Shown here in pieces: positions 16,503-26,000 of a stretch of 64,000 nt of DNA. Where the stretch lies: assembly GCF_000731095.1 (NCBI RefSeq), contig NZ_JMTZ01000039.1, positions 1 to 64,000 on the forward strand. Direction: 5' to 3'. Each line of letters begins with the position of its first letter. The first letter of the stretch is position 1. The position numbers and the translations under genes were made by a program. The notes under the pieces were generated by a model, which was not told where the DNA came from, did not search any database, and was given only the letters and a program-made list of their open reading frames with translations. The DNA is from Lysobacter antibioticus (GTDB lineage Bacteria; Pseudomonadota; Gammaproteobacteria; Xanthomonadales; Xanthomonadaceae).

Positions 16503-17384
16503 CTAGCTTAGGCGCAGGGCGCGTATCAGGGCGGAAAGCGCCGCCGATTGATGGCGACGGTCCGGGTAGTAGATGAAGAAGCCGGGAAAAGAGGGCGACC
16601 AATCTTCCAGCACCCTGATGAGCTTGCCCTCGTCGATGTAGTCCGCCACCTGGTCTTCGTAGGCTAGCGCGATGCCCACACCGGCCAAGGCGCCGTGGAT
16701 GGCGAGGCTCGTGTCGTCGACGACGAGCGACCCGTTGGCGGTGATCGTCACGGGCGCGCCGCCTTTCTCGAATTCCCATCGGTACGGGCCGCCCGGAAGG
16801 CGCAGCCCGATGCAGTTATGGGTGCTCAGGTCCCGCGGTTTCAGGGGGCGGCTGCGCGTCGCGAAATACCCGGGCGAAGCGACGGCGGCCAGGCGTAGTT
16901 CCTGGGTTACGCGCACGGCGATCATGTCCTTCTGAATGAATTCTTCCAGTTGGATGCCGGCGTCGAACCCGCCTGCAACCAGATCCACCGGGCCCGTGCA
17001 GGTGGACACATCAAGCACCACCTCGGGATAGGCCCCGGCGAACGCCGGAAGTTTGGCCAACAGCACCGACACAGCGGCGGATTTCGAGACGGCAAGACGA
17101 AGCCGGCCGGTCGGCCGGTCTCGCGCGGTGCGGACCTCGTTGAGCGCCCGATCGATCTGCTCGAGCGCTGGCGAGAGCGTCTTCAACAGCGCTGCGCCCG
17201 CGGAGGTCGGCGCCACGCTCTTGGTCGTGCGCGCGAGGAGCTGCAGTTCCAGCCGACGTTCCAGGCCGCGGATCGTGTGGCTCAACGCGGACTGTGTGAC
17301 CCCAAGCCGCGCCGCAGCCCTGGTAAAGCTCCGCTCGGTGGCGACGATGGCGAACGCTGCGAGGTCATTGAGTTCGCTCTTCAT
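16503..17384 (-). CDS. LysR-family transcriptional regulator
   Basis: A 293-residue LTTR of usual length. The N-terminal helix-turn-helix reads SFTRAAARLGVTQSALSHTIRGLERRL. The periplasmic-binding-like effector domain spans about 90-290 (GRLRLAVS, DAGIQLEEFIQKDMIAVRV, GVGIALAYEDQVADYI). It is divergent from the NTF2-like gene at 17547 and probably controls it and itself from the shared intergenic region. Its 3' end faces the GH9 gene. The inducer is unknown. Confidence 0.92.
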   Translation of the reverse strand: MKSELNDLAAFAIVATERSFTRAAARLGVTQSALSHTIRGLERRLELQLLARTTKSVAPTSAGAALLKTLSPALEQIDRALNEVRTARDRPTGRLRLAVSKSAAVSVLLAKLPAFAGAYPEVVLDVSTCTGPVDLVAGGFDAGIQLEEFIQKDMIAVRVTQELRLAAVASPGYFATRSRPLKPRDLSTHNCIGLRLPGGPYRWEFEKGGAPVTITANGSLVVDDTSLAIHGALAGVGIALAYEDQVADYIDEGKLIRVLEDWSPSFPGFFIYYPDRRHQSAALSALIRALRLS

Positions 17385-17392
17385 GAAATCGG

Positions 17393-17429
17393 CTCATGAG
17401 TTCTATGTGGGTATTGGCAATTTACTCAT
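17393..17429. promoter_or_regulatory. Candidate LysR binding region
   Basis: In the divergent intergenic space there is an 8-bp palindrome CTCATGAG (17393-17400) and an inverted pair ATGAGT (17396-17401) and ACTCAT (17424-17429). An A/T-rich stretch (CATATATA) follows. The layout is compatible with an LTTR operator overlapping promoters, but the motif is short. Confidence 0.35.
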
Positions 17430-17546
17430 ATATAGGCGCGATCTAAAGTGATTCCTGTGGCGACCGGGAGAGCACGCCCCAGAGCGGAAGAGCGGACCGG
17501 CCGTCCTCGCTTTCGCAGCAATCTCCGACATCGGGCAGTTAAATCT

Positions 17547-17921
17547 ATGGAAGACGCTGAAAACACCTTGCGAGCCTTGGCTCAAGTCTATTTCGATGCC
17601 GCGTACGACATGGACGCCGAGCAGTTCCAGTCGATATTTCACCCCCTCAGTGCCGTAACCAGAATCGGCGACGACGGCGAAGTCAGCGTGATGCCGATCG
17701 AGACCTGGCTGAGCGGCGTGCGCAATGCGACCGCTCCACGAAAGCTCGGCCTTGAGCGCAAGGACGAGGTCGTCGCGATCGATGTTTCGGACAACCTCGC
17801 CCTGATAAAGCTGAAGCTGCAGATGCCGCCGCGTCACTTCACCGACCTGCTGTCGTGCCTGAAGGTGCAGGGCGGCTGGAAGATCGTTCAGAAGGTGATG
17901 ACGGTCGACGTCCGCCAGTAG
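17547..17921 (+). CDS. NTF2-like (lumazine-binding-like) small protein
   Basis: A 124-residue cytoplasmic protein beginning at ATG 17547 (MEDAENTLRALAQVYFDAAYDMD); longer frames upstream are low-complexity and run into the LysR promoter. The pattern of long N-terminal helices followed by a curved sheet, with IFHPLSAVTRIGDDGEVSVMPIETWL, LIKLKLQMPP and GGWKIVQKVM, is that of the NTF2-like superfamily used by SnoaL-type enzymes and putative lumazine-binding proteins. Its reaction, if any, is unknown. It is likely under the neighbouring LysR regulator. Confidence 0.8.
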   Translation: MEDAENTLRALAQVYFDAAYDMDAEQFQSIFHPLSAVTRIGDDGEVSVMPIETWLSGVRNATAPRKLGLERKDEVVAIDVSDNLALIKLKLQMPPRHFTDLLSCLKVQGGWKIVQKVMTVDVRQ

Positions 17922-18410
17922 ATTCGACCGAAGCAGGTGGAGCGTCAGCCTGAGACAGGCCTCCGACCGGGGGCCTTCGTTTGGTTGCAGCCGATCCGCC
18001 CGGTCCGACGATCGTTCGAGCAGATCGGGGCAGAGCGACCTTGACCGTCGGTCATCCGCTCCATACTCGTCCGCAAGCGCCAACCGAAACTTCGTCGCCG
18101 TTGTGCATAAATCGGTTTCCGGTGCGACTCGCGCGAACCGCAGTTCGTGAGACGAGTCGGGCCAGCATGGCCGGTGAGTGTTCACGGGGACCTGAGGAGC
18201 GCGCGTAGCCGACGCGGGAGCCACGATGTCTGCCTGGGAAAATAGCGATTGACGCAGGCCCTTGATTTGCAAGGCCCCCCAGTACTGGCTTGCGAACAGC
18301 GTAGACAGCATCGCCTGGTCGATTCAGGTTTATGCCAAGTGGCCGCCATGACGTGTCGCCCGCGTTGTACTCGCTATAGAGCCAGGGTCGGGTTCTAGGG
18401 AGTGGTGCGC
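17922..18410. other. Long intergenic region before the hydrolase-protease-TIR operon
   Basis: About 490 bp with only Arg/Ser-rich short frames that look like shadows. It should hold the promoter of the following operon. No tRNA, insertion-sequence end or clear operator is visible. Confidence 0.5.
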
Positions 18411-19412
18411 ATGAAAAGGGATGCGGCAGTCGTGTTCGTTCACGGGCTCGCAAAGAAGCCCGCGCCAGAGAAGCTGGAGGAGATTTGGATGTGGGCATTG
18501 TCCCGCGACAATCCGATGCCCAGCGTCTTCGCACCGCCCAACTCTGGCGTCCATCTGGACAACCGCGGTATTCCCAGGCACTTCGGGTACTACGCCGACG
18601 TCTTCTACGGCACCGACTACGAAACGGAACTTTCTTCGTACTACGAGTCCGCAGGGGATGCAGGGGAGGCCGAAATAGTGGCGGAAGTTGCGGGCATGGA
18701 AGATGTGCCCGGCAAAATGGAGTTGCTGACCGACGAAGAGCGACGCTTCGTTACCAGCCTGGAATCGAAATTCAGCGCGCAACTTGCCCTGTCACCAGTC
18801 GCCGTCGCGAATCCGGCTTCATCGCTGGAGGAGGCGTCGGAGTACGAAATCGCAAGCTGGCTGCCGGCCCCGATCAAACAAGCCATCGTGCGTGCCGCGG
18901 CGATGGAGGCCTACTACTATCTGTTCGACAAGGAATACGTCCGGCAAGACGGCCGTCGCTTCAAGGTTCGCGAGGAACTCCGCACCCGGTTGCTTCATAA
19001 GCTCAATGCGGCCCGCGAGGAATCGGACCGGGTCATCGTCGTTTCGCACAGCATGGGCACGATAGTGGCGTATGACGTTATACGTAACTGCGATGACTGC
19101 CCCCATGTCCACGCCTTACTTACCCTCGGATCGCCCCTGGGGGTAAAGGAGGTACAGGACGAATTACACGCACCAGGAAGCAGCAAGCCCGACTTCCCAC
19201 CCTCTCGCCTCGATCGTTGGATCAACATCTACGATCCGCTCGATCCGATTTGCGGCGCGGACCCACGGTTTGCGAATGACTATGCGGGGGCAGGAGGGAA
19301 GGGCGTCGAAGATATCAAGGAATCCAACTGGGGGCGTTGGAGACACAGCGCTACGCACTATCTGGCTGGCTCCCGGCTACGCGAACAGCTCATCGCAGCA
19401 ATGGGCCAATAG
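18411..19412 (+). CDS. Alpha/beta hydrolase (lipase/esterase-like), first gene of the TIR operon
   Basis: A 333-residue protein. ATG 18411 has AGGGAG eight bases upstream; GTG 18402 is less likely. It starts with the strand AAVVFVHGLAKK (oxyanion HG). It has the nucleophile elbow VVSHSMGTIVAYDV (Ser214), an acid candidate in NIYDPLDPICG, and a histidine candidate in WRHSATHYL. There is no signal peptide or membrane segment, so it is cytoplasmic. The large insert between HG and the elbow (about 40-200) is charged and helical and resembles nothing I know. It could be a phospholipase, esterase or peptidase. Its stop is 3 bases before the protease start, so translation is probably coupled. Confidence 0.82.
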   Translation: MKRDAAVVFVHGLAKKPAPEKLEEIWMWALSRDNPMPSVFAPPNSGVHLDNRGIPRHFGYYADVFYGTDYETELSSYYESAGDAGEAEIVAEVAGMEDVPGKMELLTDEERRFVTSLESKFSAQLALSPVAVANPASSLEEASEYEIASWLPAPIKQAIVRAAAMEAYYYLFDKEYVRQDGRRFKVREELRTRLLHKLNAAREESDRVIVVSHSMGTIVAYDVIRNCDDCPHVHALLTLGSPLGVKEVQDELHAPGSSKPDFPPSRLDRWINIYDPLDPICGADPRFANDYAGAGGKGVEDIKESNWGRWRHSATHYLAGSRLREQLIAAMGQ

Positions 19413-19415
19413 CTC

Positions 19416-21101
19416 ATGCGCGCGGTGGACGGCGATGCGATGCTAGAGCTCGCCAATTCCCTCGCGGAGGGAAACTGTGGCTCCGCCCCGCCATGGGAGC
19501 TCGCAGCGGCGGTGGACTTGCTTATCGCCTCATTTGGAAACGGCCAACAGCGCCGTTCTGTCGACGAAGTAAGGCTTGCGATGCGTGCACTCAACGCGCA
19601 CCGCCATTTCTATCATGCGCAACGGTTGGGTGAGGCTTGGCACGCGTGCGTCGGCTTGGATCCGACCATCGCCAAACACCAGGCCCAGGCGCTGATTAAT
19701 CTTTCCGGGCTCGATGCTGCCGAGCGGCTTTTGCACGAGGCCCTATCCGCAGCCGAGGCGCCTGGAGCATCCGCGGACGCCATGTCCGAAATAGTGGAAT
19801 ACCAAGGCCTACTGGGGCGCATCGACAAGCAACGCTTCGTGTCGCGCGCAAACAAGGGCAGCCTGGTCAAGGCCACCGATCGCTACCTTGAGCAGTTTCA
19901 TGCGCATCGGGACAAGCCCTACTGGCTGGCCATCAACGCCATTGCGCTGATGAGCCGGGAGCTCAAGGAAGGACTGCCGCCTCGCCCTGCATCGCCGACG
20001 CAAATGGCGCAAGTCCTTTGCGAACGTCTCCTCGCCCTCCATGCCAATGATCCCAGCGACTCGTGGCTTTGCTCCACGCTTTCGGAAACCTACCTTGCTC
20101 TCGGCGAATGCGAGTCGGCGGAATTCTGGTTGTACCGTTTCCTCCACCATCCTCGCACGCTGCCGTTCCATGTCGAAAGCTACGAGCGGCAACTTCGCGA
20201 AATATGGCAGGGCAGCGCGCTCGGCACGGGGCCGGAATGCGCAAACAGGCTGGCAACGATCATCGCGCGATATGTGCTGCGCTCCGAAGCGAGGGTTTCC
20301 ATCTCGCCAGGCCGCGTGCAGGCGATTACCGAGGCGATCGCCAAGCGCCCGGCCGAGTTGGAGAAGAACTTCGCAGGCGAGTCCGGTTTCAGCCTCGCTT
20401 TGCTCCAACGCATGGTTTCCGCGTGCAGCTCCATCGGTTGCGTGACCAAGCGTGGCATGGAACGCCTGGGCACCGGATTTCTGGTGGCGGGCGCCGAGAT
20501 CAATCCGGCGTGGGGAGCCGAGCCGGTGTTCGTTACCAACGCGCACGTCATCAGCGAGGAAGTCGCCGGCGCGATCCCGCCGAGCGATGCCCTGGTCACT
20601 TTTGAAGTGGAATGCGCTACCGCACCGCAGCCAGTGTTCCACCGTATAGCGGAGGTGTTGTTCACCTCGGCGCCCGGCAACCTCGGCATGCGATGCGCGC
20701 GCCAGGATAGTCTCGACGTGACCATCGTACGTCTCACCGAAACTACGACCGGGTTTTCCGGGCTCGCAACGGCAAGGGCGCTGCCACTGGTCAGCCAGAA
20801 GGCCAAAACTTACGTCGTGGGCCATCCGCTGGGGAGTGGATTGCAGATATCGCTGCATGACAGTTTGTTGCTGGATATCGACGACGATGGTCGCCTCATT
20901 CACTACCGCACGCCGACGGACCCCGGCAGCTCGGGAAGTCCGGTTTTCAACTCGCAGTGGGAGGTGATCGGCGTTCATCACGGCGGCTCGGCGTCGATGC
21001 CGCGCCTGCGTGGAGAAGGCTGTTATGAAGCCAACGAAGGGATCGCGTTTCATGCGGTGCGGAGTGGGGCATCTGTAACTTCGCCGGCGACAAGCCAATA
21101 G
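19416..21101 (+). CDS. TPR/TRAFs-binding-like domain fused to a trypsin-like serine protease
   Basis: A 561-residue protein. Residues 1-300 are helical repeats; a stretch with GLLGRIDKQRF and WLAINAIALMSREL resembles the bacterial TRAFs-binding (DUF4071) tetratricopeptide region. Residues 340-555 form a chymotrypsin-fold protease with His377 in TNAHV, Asp434 in SLDVTIVRL and Ser508 in DPGSSGSPV. VGHPLGSG and VIGVHHGG are further conserved elements. No signal peptide is seen, so it should act in the cytoplasm. Proteases of this kind in defence operons activate or destroy a partner after a signal. Here the partners could be the hydrolase or the TIR proteins encoded in the same operon. Confidence 0.85.
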   Translation: MRAVDGDAMLELANSLAEGNCGSAPPWELAAAVDLLIASFGNGQQRRSVDEVRLAMRALNAHRHFYHAQRLGEAWHACVGLDPTIAKHQAQALINLSGLDAAERLLHEALSAAEAPGASADAMSEIVEYQGLLGRIDKQRFVSRANKGSLVKATDRYLEQFHAHRDKPYWLAINAIALMSRELKEGLPPRPASPTQMAQVLCERLLALHANDPSDSWLCSTLSETYLALGECESAEFWLYRFLHHPRTLPFHVESYERQLREIWQGSALGTGPECANRLATIIARYVLRSEARVSISPGRVQAITEAIAKRPAELEKNFAGESGFSLALLQRMVSACSSIGCVTKRGMERLGTGFLVAGAEINPAWGAEPVFVTNAHVISEEVAGAIPPSDALVTFEVECATAPQPVFHRIAEVLFTSAPGNLGMRCARQDSLDVTIVRLTETTTGFSGLATARALPLVSQKAKTYVVGHPLGSGLQISLHDSLLLDIDDDGRLIHYRTPTDPGSSGSPVFNSQWEVIGVHHGGSASMPRLRGEGCYEANEGIAFHAVRSGASVTSPATSQ

Positions 21102-21121
21102 AACCGATGTGAGGACAACGA

Positions 21122-21454
21122 GTGTCGCCCATCTTCATCAGCCACTCCTCGAGCGACAATGCGCAGGCTTGCGCGTTGCGCGACCGGCTCGCCGTCAACA
21201 GCTGGAGCGACGTCTTCCTCGATCTCGACCCGCGCCGCGGCTTGATAGCGGGTGAGCGATGGCAAGTGGGGCTGCCCCAGGCCGCGCATCGCTGCGGAGC
21301 CTTGATCTTCGTGATTTCGCCGACGTCGGCCGCCTCCAGATGGTGCCTGACCGAATTCCTACTCGCCAATTCGCTCGGCAAGCGCATCTTCGGCGTCATC
21401 GTTCAGCCGATCGACCTGAGCGAGCTGCCGCGTGAGATGGGCCGCCCTTTCTAG
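21122..21454 (+). CDS. Short stand-alone TIR-domain protein
   Basis: A 110-residue protein from GTG 21122 with GAGGA eight bases upstream. It is almost only a TIR domain: SPIFISHSSSDN (strand A/box 1), VFLDLDPRRGLIAGERW (BB loop), and RWCLTEF with Glu78 at the catalytic position of NADase TIRs. In related proteins known to me this TIR type is followed by a long STAND or WD40 part. Here a TAG ends it soon after LSELPREMGRPF. The next gene starts 11 bases later in another frame, so a frameshift that split a double-TIR protein is possible. Confidence 0.75.
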   Translation: MSPIFISHSSSDNAQACALRDRLAVNSWSDVFLDLDPRRGLIAGERWQVGLPQAAHRCGALIFVISPTSAASRWCLTEFLLANSLGKRIFGVIVQPIDLSELPREMGRPF

Positions 21455-21465
21455 ATGTCGATACG

Positions 21466-24400
21466 ATGGAACGTTTGCCTACATCGACCAGCGTGCCCAA
21501 CGCCGCACCTCTTGAGGAGTCGCTCGCCGAACGCTACGACGTGTTCATCTCATATAGCCGCAAAGACATTCAGTTCGTCGCGCGGCTCGAACGAGCGCTC
21601 GAGGCCTACAAGCCGCCAAGTTCCTTGCCGCTCGAACGACGTCGCCTGCGTGTTTTTCGAGATGCCCAGGATCTGACCGGACCCGAATACGGCGTTTCTA
21701 TCCGGGATAACCTGCGGCGATCGAAGAGGCTCCTTGTGGTGTGCTCGCCCAACGCGCGCCAGAGCGCTTTCGTCGACCAGGAGATCGAGTGGTTTCTCGA
21801 AACGCACGAGAACGCCGATGTGATCTCGCTGTTGCTCGACGGCGTACCGAACAACGAAGCCGATGCCGTCGACCCACGTTGCGCCTTTCCTGCGCAACTC
21901 TGCAAGGCGCATGCGATTCCCCTTGCCGCCGACTATCGCGGCTTCGACGTAGCCAGCAACAAACCTCCCAAAGCGCCGTTCGCTGGCGCATGGTACACAC
22001 TGCTTGCGAACATCTACGGCATCGACCGCAACAAGCTTGAGGAGCGTGAGCGTTTGCGGCAGCGGCGTGAACGGCGTATCGCGATCGCCATCACGGGCGT
22101 GGTCATGGCGAGCCTCGCAGGCGCGGCGGTGTTCTCCTGGGTCCAGATGAAACGCGCCGAAGAACAGCGCGATGTCGCGGTTCGCGGCTTCGCGCGCTCC
22201 CTGGCCATGCAATCCGAGGACGAGCGTGAGGTAAACAAGGAAAGGGCGCTTCTACTCGCCGTGGAAGCGGCGCGTGCCACACACGATGTTGACGGTACGT
22301 TGACCGACGATGCGGAGCTTGCGCTGCGGCGTGTCTTGGCGGAGGCCGGCGGCACGCGGCTCGGCATCGACACGCGTGGGCTTAGTTTTAGCGCCGACGG
22401 ACGCTGGCTTGCGCGTTACGACGACGACGGCAAAGTGACCGTCTGGGATCTCAGGGCTTCTGAAAGCAAGTCTCGCGAGCTAACGCTGCCGGCGCTGCCG
22501 AACGACAAAGCGTCCGGTTCGGAGGGAGGCCGGCTGTCGGCAGCGATATTCGGACCGCAGCATCGGCTCGCCCTCATCACCAAAGATCGTGATCGGTTTG
22601 CGGTAGTCGACGTGCAGGAGCCTCGACGGGGAAAGCCACGCTGGCTGACGCCTCGCGTGGGTCGTATTCGCCATCTTGAGTTCAGTCACGACGGCACTGC
22701 ATTGTTGCTAGTCGATGACAGCCCAGATCTCGCCTTGCATGAGGTCGCCGACCTGACCGCGCCGCCGACTCTCCTGCGTGGTCACGCCGCGAAGTCAGTC
22801 GACGGTGAGATGCGCGGCATTGCAACCGCGGCGTTCGGATCGACCGGTCGCTGGATCGTTACCTCCGGATGGGATGAGACGGTGCTCTTGTGGGACAGGA
22901 AGGCCATCGATGCTGCCCCCCATAAGCTGCTGACGGGCGTCATTGCAACCGCTCCGGTCTTCAGCGCGGACGACCGTTGGCTCGTGGTCGCCACGCAGTC
23001 GGCACCCCATGTGCTCTGGAGTCTTGGCGACGACGCACCGCGGGCCGTCGCGATGGCCAGCACGCCGGGCGAAACTGCTCCCGGAGCCGCGTTGTCGTTC
23101 GATGCGCCCTCGTCGGCATTCATGACGGGCGATCACCTCATCGCGGCCGGCGGCGGCGAGACGCTGGTTTGGAAGCTAAGTCCGACCGGCGCGCAGATCG
23201 AGCGGCGTATTCCTGAAAGCCTCGCAGCGCTTGGCGGCGATGGACGCCATTTCGTCACCACGCGCGTGGCGGGCGGACAACCGCCGGACTACATCATGTC
23301 GCTATGGAATGTTGAAGCATCCGCGGAGGCAAAGGCCGAAGAGCGAGTGAACGCACCGATTCATGCCGTCGGTTATTCGGCGCGCGGTCGCCGACTCGCG
23401 GCGTTGACGGATGCCCAGGAGCTGTGGGTGTGGGATCTGACGTCCGATTTCGAGTCATCGGACGCGCGCCGCTATCTCGGTGCGAAAGGCAACAAGCTCG
23501 TGATGAGTGCCGACGGTCACGCCGTCGTCATCGGCGATTGGTCGAGCGAAGCGCGGCTCTGGATGCTGACGAATCCGAGCCTTGATCCATTGCGAGTGAG
23601 CGACGTCGAAGACGACGCTGAGCTCGAGCAGCGGATGACGTCCGGCTCAAGCTCCAGTAGCCGTTCGGGTCAACCCTTCGGTGGCCTCCAGCAGATGCTG
23701 GCCTTCGACCGCGATGCCGCGCGCGTCGCCATGCCGCGCCAGGGCGGTGCTCTCGCGATCGTGACGCTAGCGCGGCCGAATCGTGCTCCGGTAACGATCC
23801 CAGTGCACGAAGACGGCGTTTCCGCGGTTGCCTTCAGTCCCGACGGCAAGCTCGTCGCGGCGGGCGACAAGGACCTCACGATACGGCTCTGGCGCAACGG
23901 CGAGCACGACAAGCCCATGGCGACACTGCGCATACCGAGCGCGGAGGGAGCCGCCTCAAGCGTATCCGTGCTGACGTTCAGTCACTCCGGTCAGCGATTG
24001 GCCGCAGGTGGCGCGTTCGGCGCGGTTGCCGTATGGGATGTCTCGAACCTGGCGGCCGAGCCGCTGACGCTGGCAGGACAGGAAGACTGGGTGACGTCCC
24101 TCGAGTTCAGTCCCGACGATGGCAGCCTCCTGGTCGCGACCGACAGTGGCGCAGCGAGCGTCGTGGCGCTCTCCAAGCCCGTATCCGTGCGTGCGCTCAA
24201 AGGTCACACGGGATTCATATGGGGCGCCTTTATTGCCGACGGCGAAGCTGTCGTCACGGCCGGGATGGACGGCAGCATCCGGGTATGGTCGATGAGGGAT
24301 GCCAAGGCCGAGCCGCGCATCCTGCAGGGCCATATCGACACCATCACGACGTTGGCGCTGGTGCCTGGCAAGCAGCGCCTTATCACCGCAAGCGAAGATG

Positions 24401-25905
24401 GATGGCTCCGCGTGTGGAACCTGGCCTCCGGCGACCAGCCGGAAAAGGCTATAGCGCTACGCGTGCCGCTGTCGATCATCACGGTCAGTCACGATGGGCA
24501 GTGGCTCGCGCTTGCCGATCGCGCCGGCAACGTGCAGTTGCTGAGGATGGCGACGCTCGATGCCGTGGGGAAGGAGTTTCCGTTGGCATGGCCGGGGAGG
24601 GAAGAGGATCGCGCCGGGCTCTATGCGCTGAAATTCTCCCCCGACGATCGCTGGCTTGCCGCGCTTCTCCCGGGAGAGGGCAGAGTGTGGCGTCTCGACG
24701 GCGGGGAGCTGATTCGCCTTGCTTGCGAGGCGAGCGGGCGCAATCTAGATGTCGAGGAATGGGAGAAGTATCTCGGCGAGCTCGAGTATCGCTTTACGTG
24801 TCCCGAGTGGGGCCTTGGGCCGGGTTATCTTGAGCATGCACGCCGCGATGCGAAGCGCGGCCATCTCGATAATGCAGTACGGCTGTTGACGCGGGCGAAG
24901 GCATTGGTTCCCGAGCTGCCGTTCGAGCCGGCGGCGGAAGCGAGGCGTATCGGCATCGCCGGCGTGCTCGAGCGCGGTCGGGATCTGGTACGCGACGGAC
25001 GATCGGACACCGCGCTCGCGGAGCTCGGTAGAGTTCGCCAAATCGACCCTGGTACCAGCTTCGATCCGGCGCAGGAAATCGAGCGCGTCAAGAAGGCGGG
25101 TAAGCTCGTCGTCCAAGCGGACGCACAAGCCTCCATAGGCGAGCTCGACGGGGCGACTGCAAAGTATCGTGAGGCACTGGTCCTCGATCCCGGCCTCGAC
25201 ATCGACCCTGGCAAGCAAGCGAGCAAGATCTATGCCCCCATCCTCGTGCAAGAGGGGGAGGAATTTGCGAGGCAGGGGCACATGGAAGAGGCGATCGCGC
25301 GCTTCGAACGCGCCGAGCAGCTCGATTCGAAGGCATTATGGCGAACGCCGGAAGAAACCGCGGGCAGCGTGCGTGCGGACGTGCTCATCGCCGAAGCCGG
25401 CAAGCTGGCTGATGGCGGCGACCTGCAGGGTGCCATTGCTGGCTACCGCGCGGCGATGGTCCTCGACGAGAAGCGCGGGATCGATCCCGAAGCTGAAGCC
25501 GCCAAGCGCGTGGCGACCTATTGGCTGGAGCAGGCCTATAGAAGCGGAGAATTTCCGGGCGCCATCGAGCTGTTCGAGAAGGGGCGTTCGCTGGATGCGA
25601 CCGTCAAGGTCGATTCGTTCTCGGCCAATGGGCTTTGCTGGGCCGCGGTGAAGCGCGGTTACGCGAAGCGGGTCATGGCCATATGCAACGCCGCGGTGTC
25701 GAGCGATGCGGCCAACTGGATGGCGCGCGACAGTCGCGGGGTTGCGCGTGTGCTCGCCGGCGATACGGCCGGGGCCATCAGTGATTTCGAGGCCTATGTG
25801 CGGGCGGGCGACCGCCCCGACGTGGTTGCGCAGCGCAAGCGCTGGATCGCGCGCCTGAAGGCCGGGTGGCGTCCGCGGTCATTCCAGGAGCTCGACAGGG
25901 GCTGA
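21466..25905 (+). CDS. TIR - transmembrane - WD40 beta-propeller - TPR giant protein
   Basis: A 1479-residue protein. A TIR domain covers roughly 22-150 (YDVFISYSRKD, VFRDAQDL, catalytic-type Glu106 in FVDQEIEW). A basic juxtamembrane stretch and one membrane helix (about 205-227, IAIAITGVVMASLAGAAVFSW) follow, then an EEQRDVA coiled linker. Many WD40 blades span about 290-1060 (for example VWDL, FSPDGKLVAAGDKDLTIRLW, LAAGGAFGAVAVWD). The last about 390 residues are TPR-like helical repeats (GELDGATAKYREALVLDPG). The layout suggests a membrane-tied sensor whose propeller and TPR bind a ligand and whose TIR consumes NAD or makes a signal. No NTPase domain separates TIR and propeller, unlike STAND proteins. 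No ribosome site precedes it, suggesting coupling to the short TIR gene. Confidence 0.85.
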   Translation: MERLPTSTSVPNAAPLEESLAERYDVFISYSRKDIQFVARLERALEAYKPPSSLPLERRRLRVFRDAQDLTGPEYGVSIRDNLRRSKRLLVVCSPNARQSAFVDQEIEWFLETHENADVISLLLDGVPNNEADAVDPRCAFPAQLCKAHAIPLAADYRGFDVASNKPPKAPFAGAWYTLLANIYGIDRNKLEERERLRQRRERRIAIAITGVVMASLAGAAVFSWVQMKRAEEQRDVAVRGFARSLAMQSEDEREVNKERALLLAVEAARATHDVDGTLTDDAELALRRVLAEAGGTRLGIDTRGLSFSADGRWLARYDDDGKVTVWDLRASESKSRELTLPALPNDKASGSEGGRLSAAIFGPQHRLALITKDRDRFAVVDVQEPRRGKPRWLTPRVGRIRHLEFSHDGTALLLVDDSPDLALHEVADLTAPPTLLRGHAAKSVDGEMRGIATAAFGSTGRWIVTSGWDETVLLWDRKAIDAAPHKLLTGVIATAPVFSADDRWLVVATQSAPHVLWSLGDDAPRAVAMASTPGETAPGAALSFDAPSSAFMTGDHLIAAGGGETLVWKLSPTGAQIERRIPESLAALGGDGRHFVTTRVAGGQPPDYIMSLWNVEASAEAKAEERVNAPIHAVGYSARGRRLAALTDAQELWVWDLTSDFESSDARRYLGAKGNKLVMSADGHAVVIGDWSSEARLWMLTNPSLDPLRVSDVEDDAELEQRMTSGSSSSSRSGQPFGGLQQMLAFDRDAARVAMPRQGGALAIVTLARPNRAPVTIPVHEDGVSAVAFSPDGKLVAAGDKDLTIRLWRNGEHDKPMATLRIPSAEGAASSVSVLTFSHSGQRLAAGGAFGAVAVWDVSNLAAEPLTLAGQEDWVTSLEFSPDDGSLLVATDSGAASVVALSKPVSVRALKGHTGFIWGAFIADGEAVVTAGMDGSIRVWSMRDAKAEPRILQGHIDTITTLALVPGKQRLITASEDGWLRVWNLASGDQPEKAIALRVPLSIITVSHDGQWLALADRAGNVQLLRMATLDAVGKEFPLAWPGREEDRAGLYALKFSPDDRWLAALLPGEGRVWRLDGGELIRLACEASGRNLDVEEWEKYLGELEYRFTCPEWGLGPGYLEHARRDAKRGHLDNAVRLLTRAKALVPELPFEPAAEARRIGIAGVLERGRDLVRDGRSDTALAELGRVRQIDPGTSFDPAQEIERVKKAGKLVVQADAQASIGELDGATAKYREALVLDPGLDIDPGKQASKIYAPILVQEGEEFARQGHMEEAIARFERAEQLDSKALWRTPEETAGSVRADVLIAEAGKLADGGDLQGAIAGYRAAMVLDEKRGIDPEAEAAKRVATYWLEQAYRSGEFPGAIELFEKGRSLDATVKVDSFSANGLCWAAVKRGYAKRVMAICNAAVSSDAANWMARDSRGVARVLAGDTAGAISDFEAYVRAGDRPDVVAQRKRWIARLKAGWRPRSFQELDRG

Positions 25906-26000
25906 ATCCGATTGCCTGTACGGCCGAGCGCCGAACGGATCCGCATGCGATTGGAACGCAGCTCACCGACAGCTCAGCCGCGGCCACACCCCGACCCATT

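Noticed and set aside
17922-18410. tRNA or integrase remnant before the TIR operon
   Set aside because: No cloverleaf arms or CCA end could be drawn, and the short frames show no recombinase motifs.
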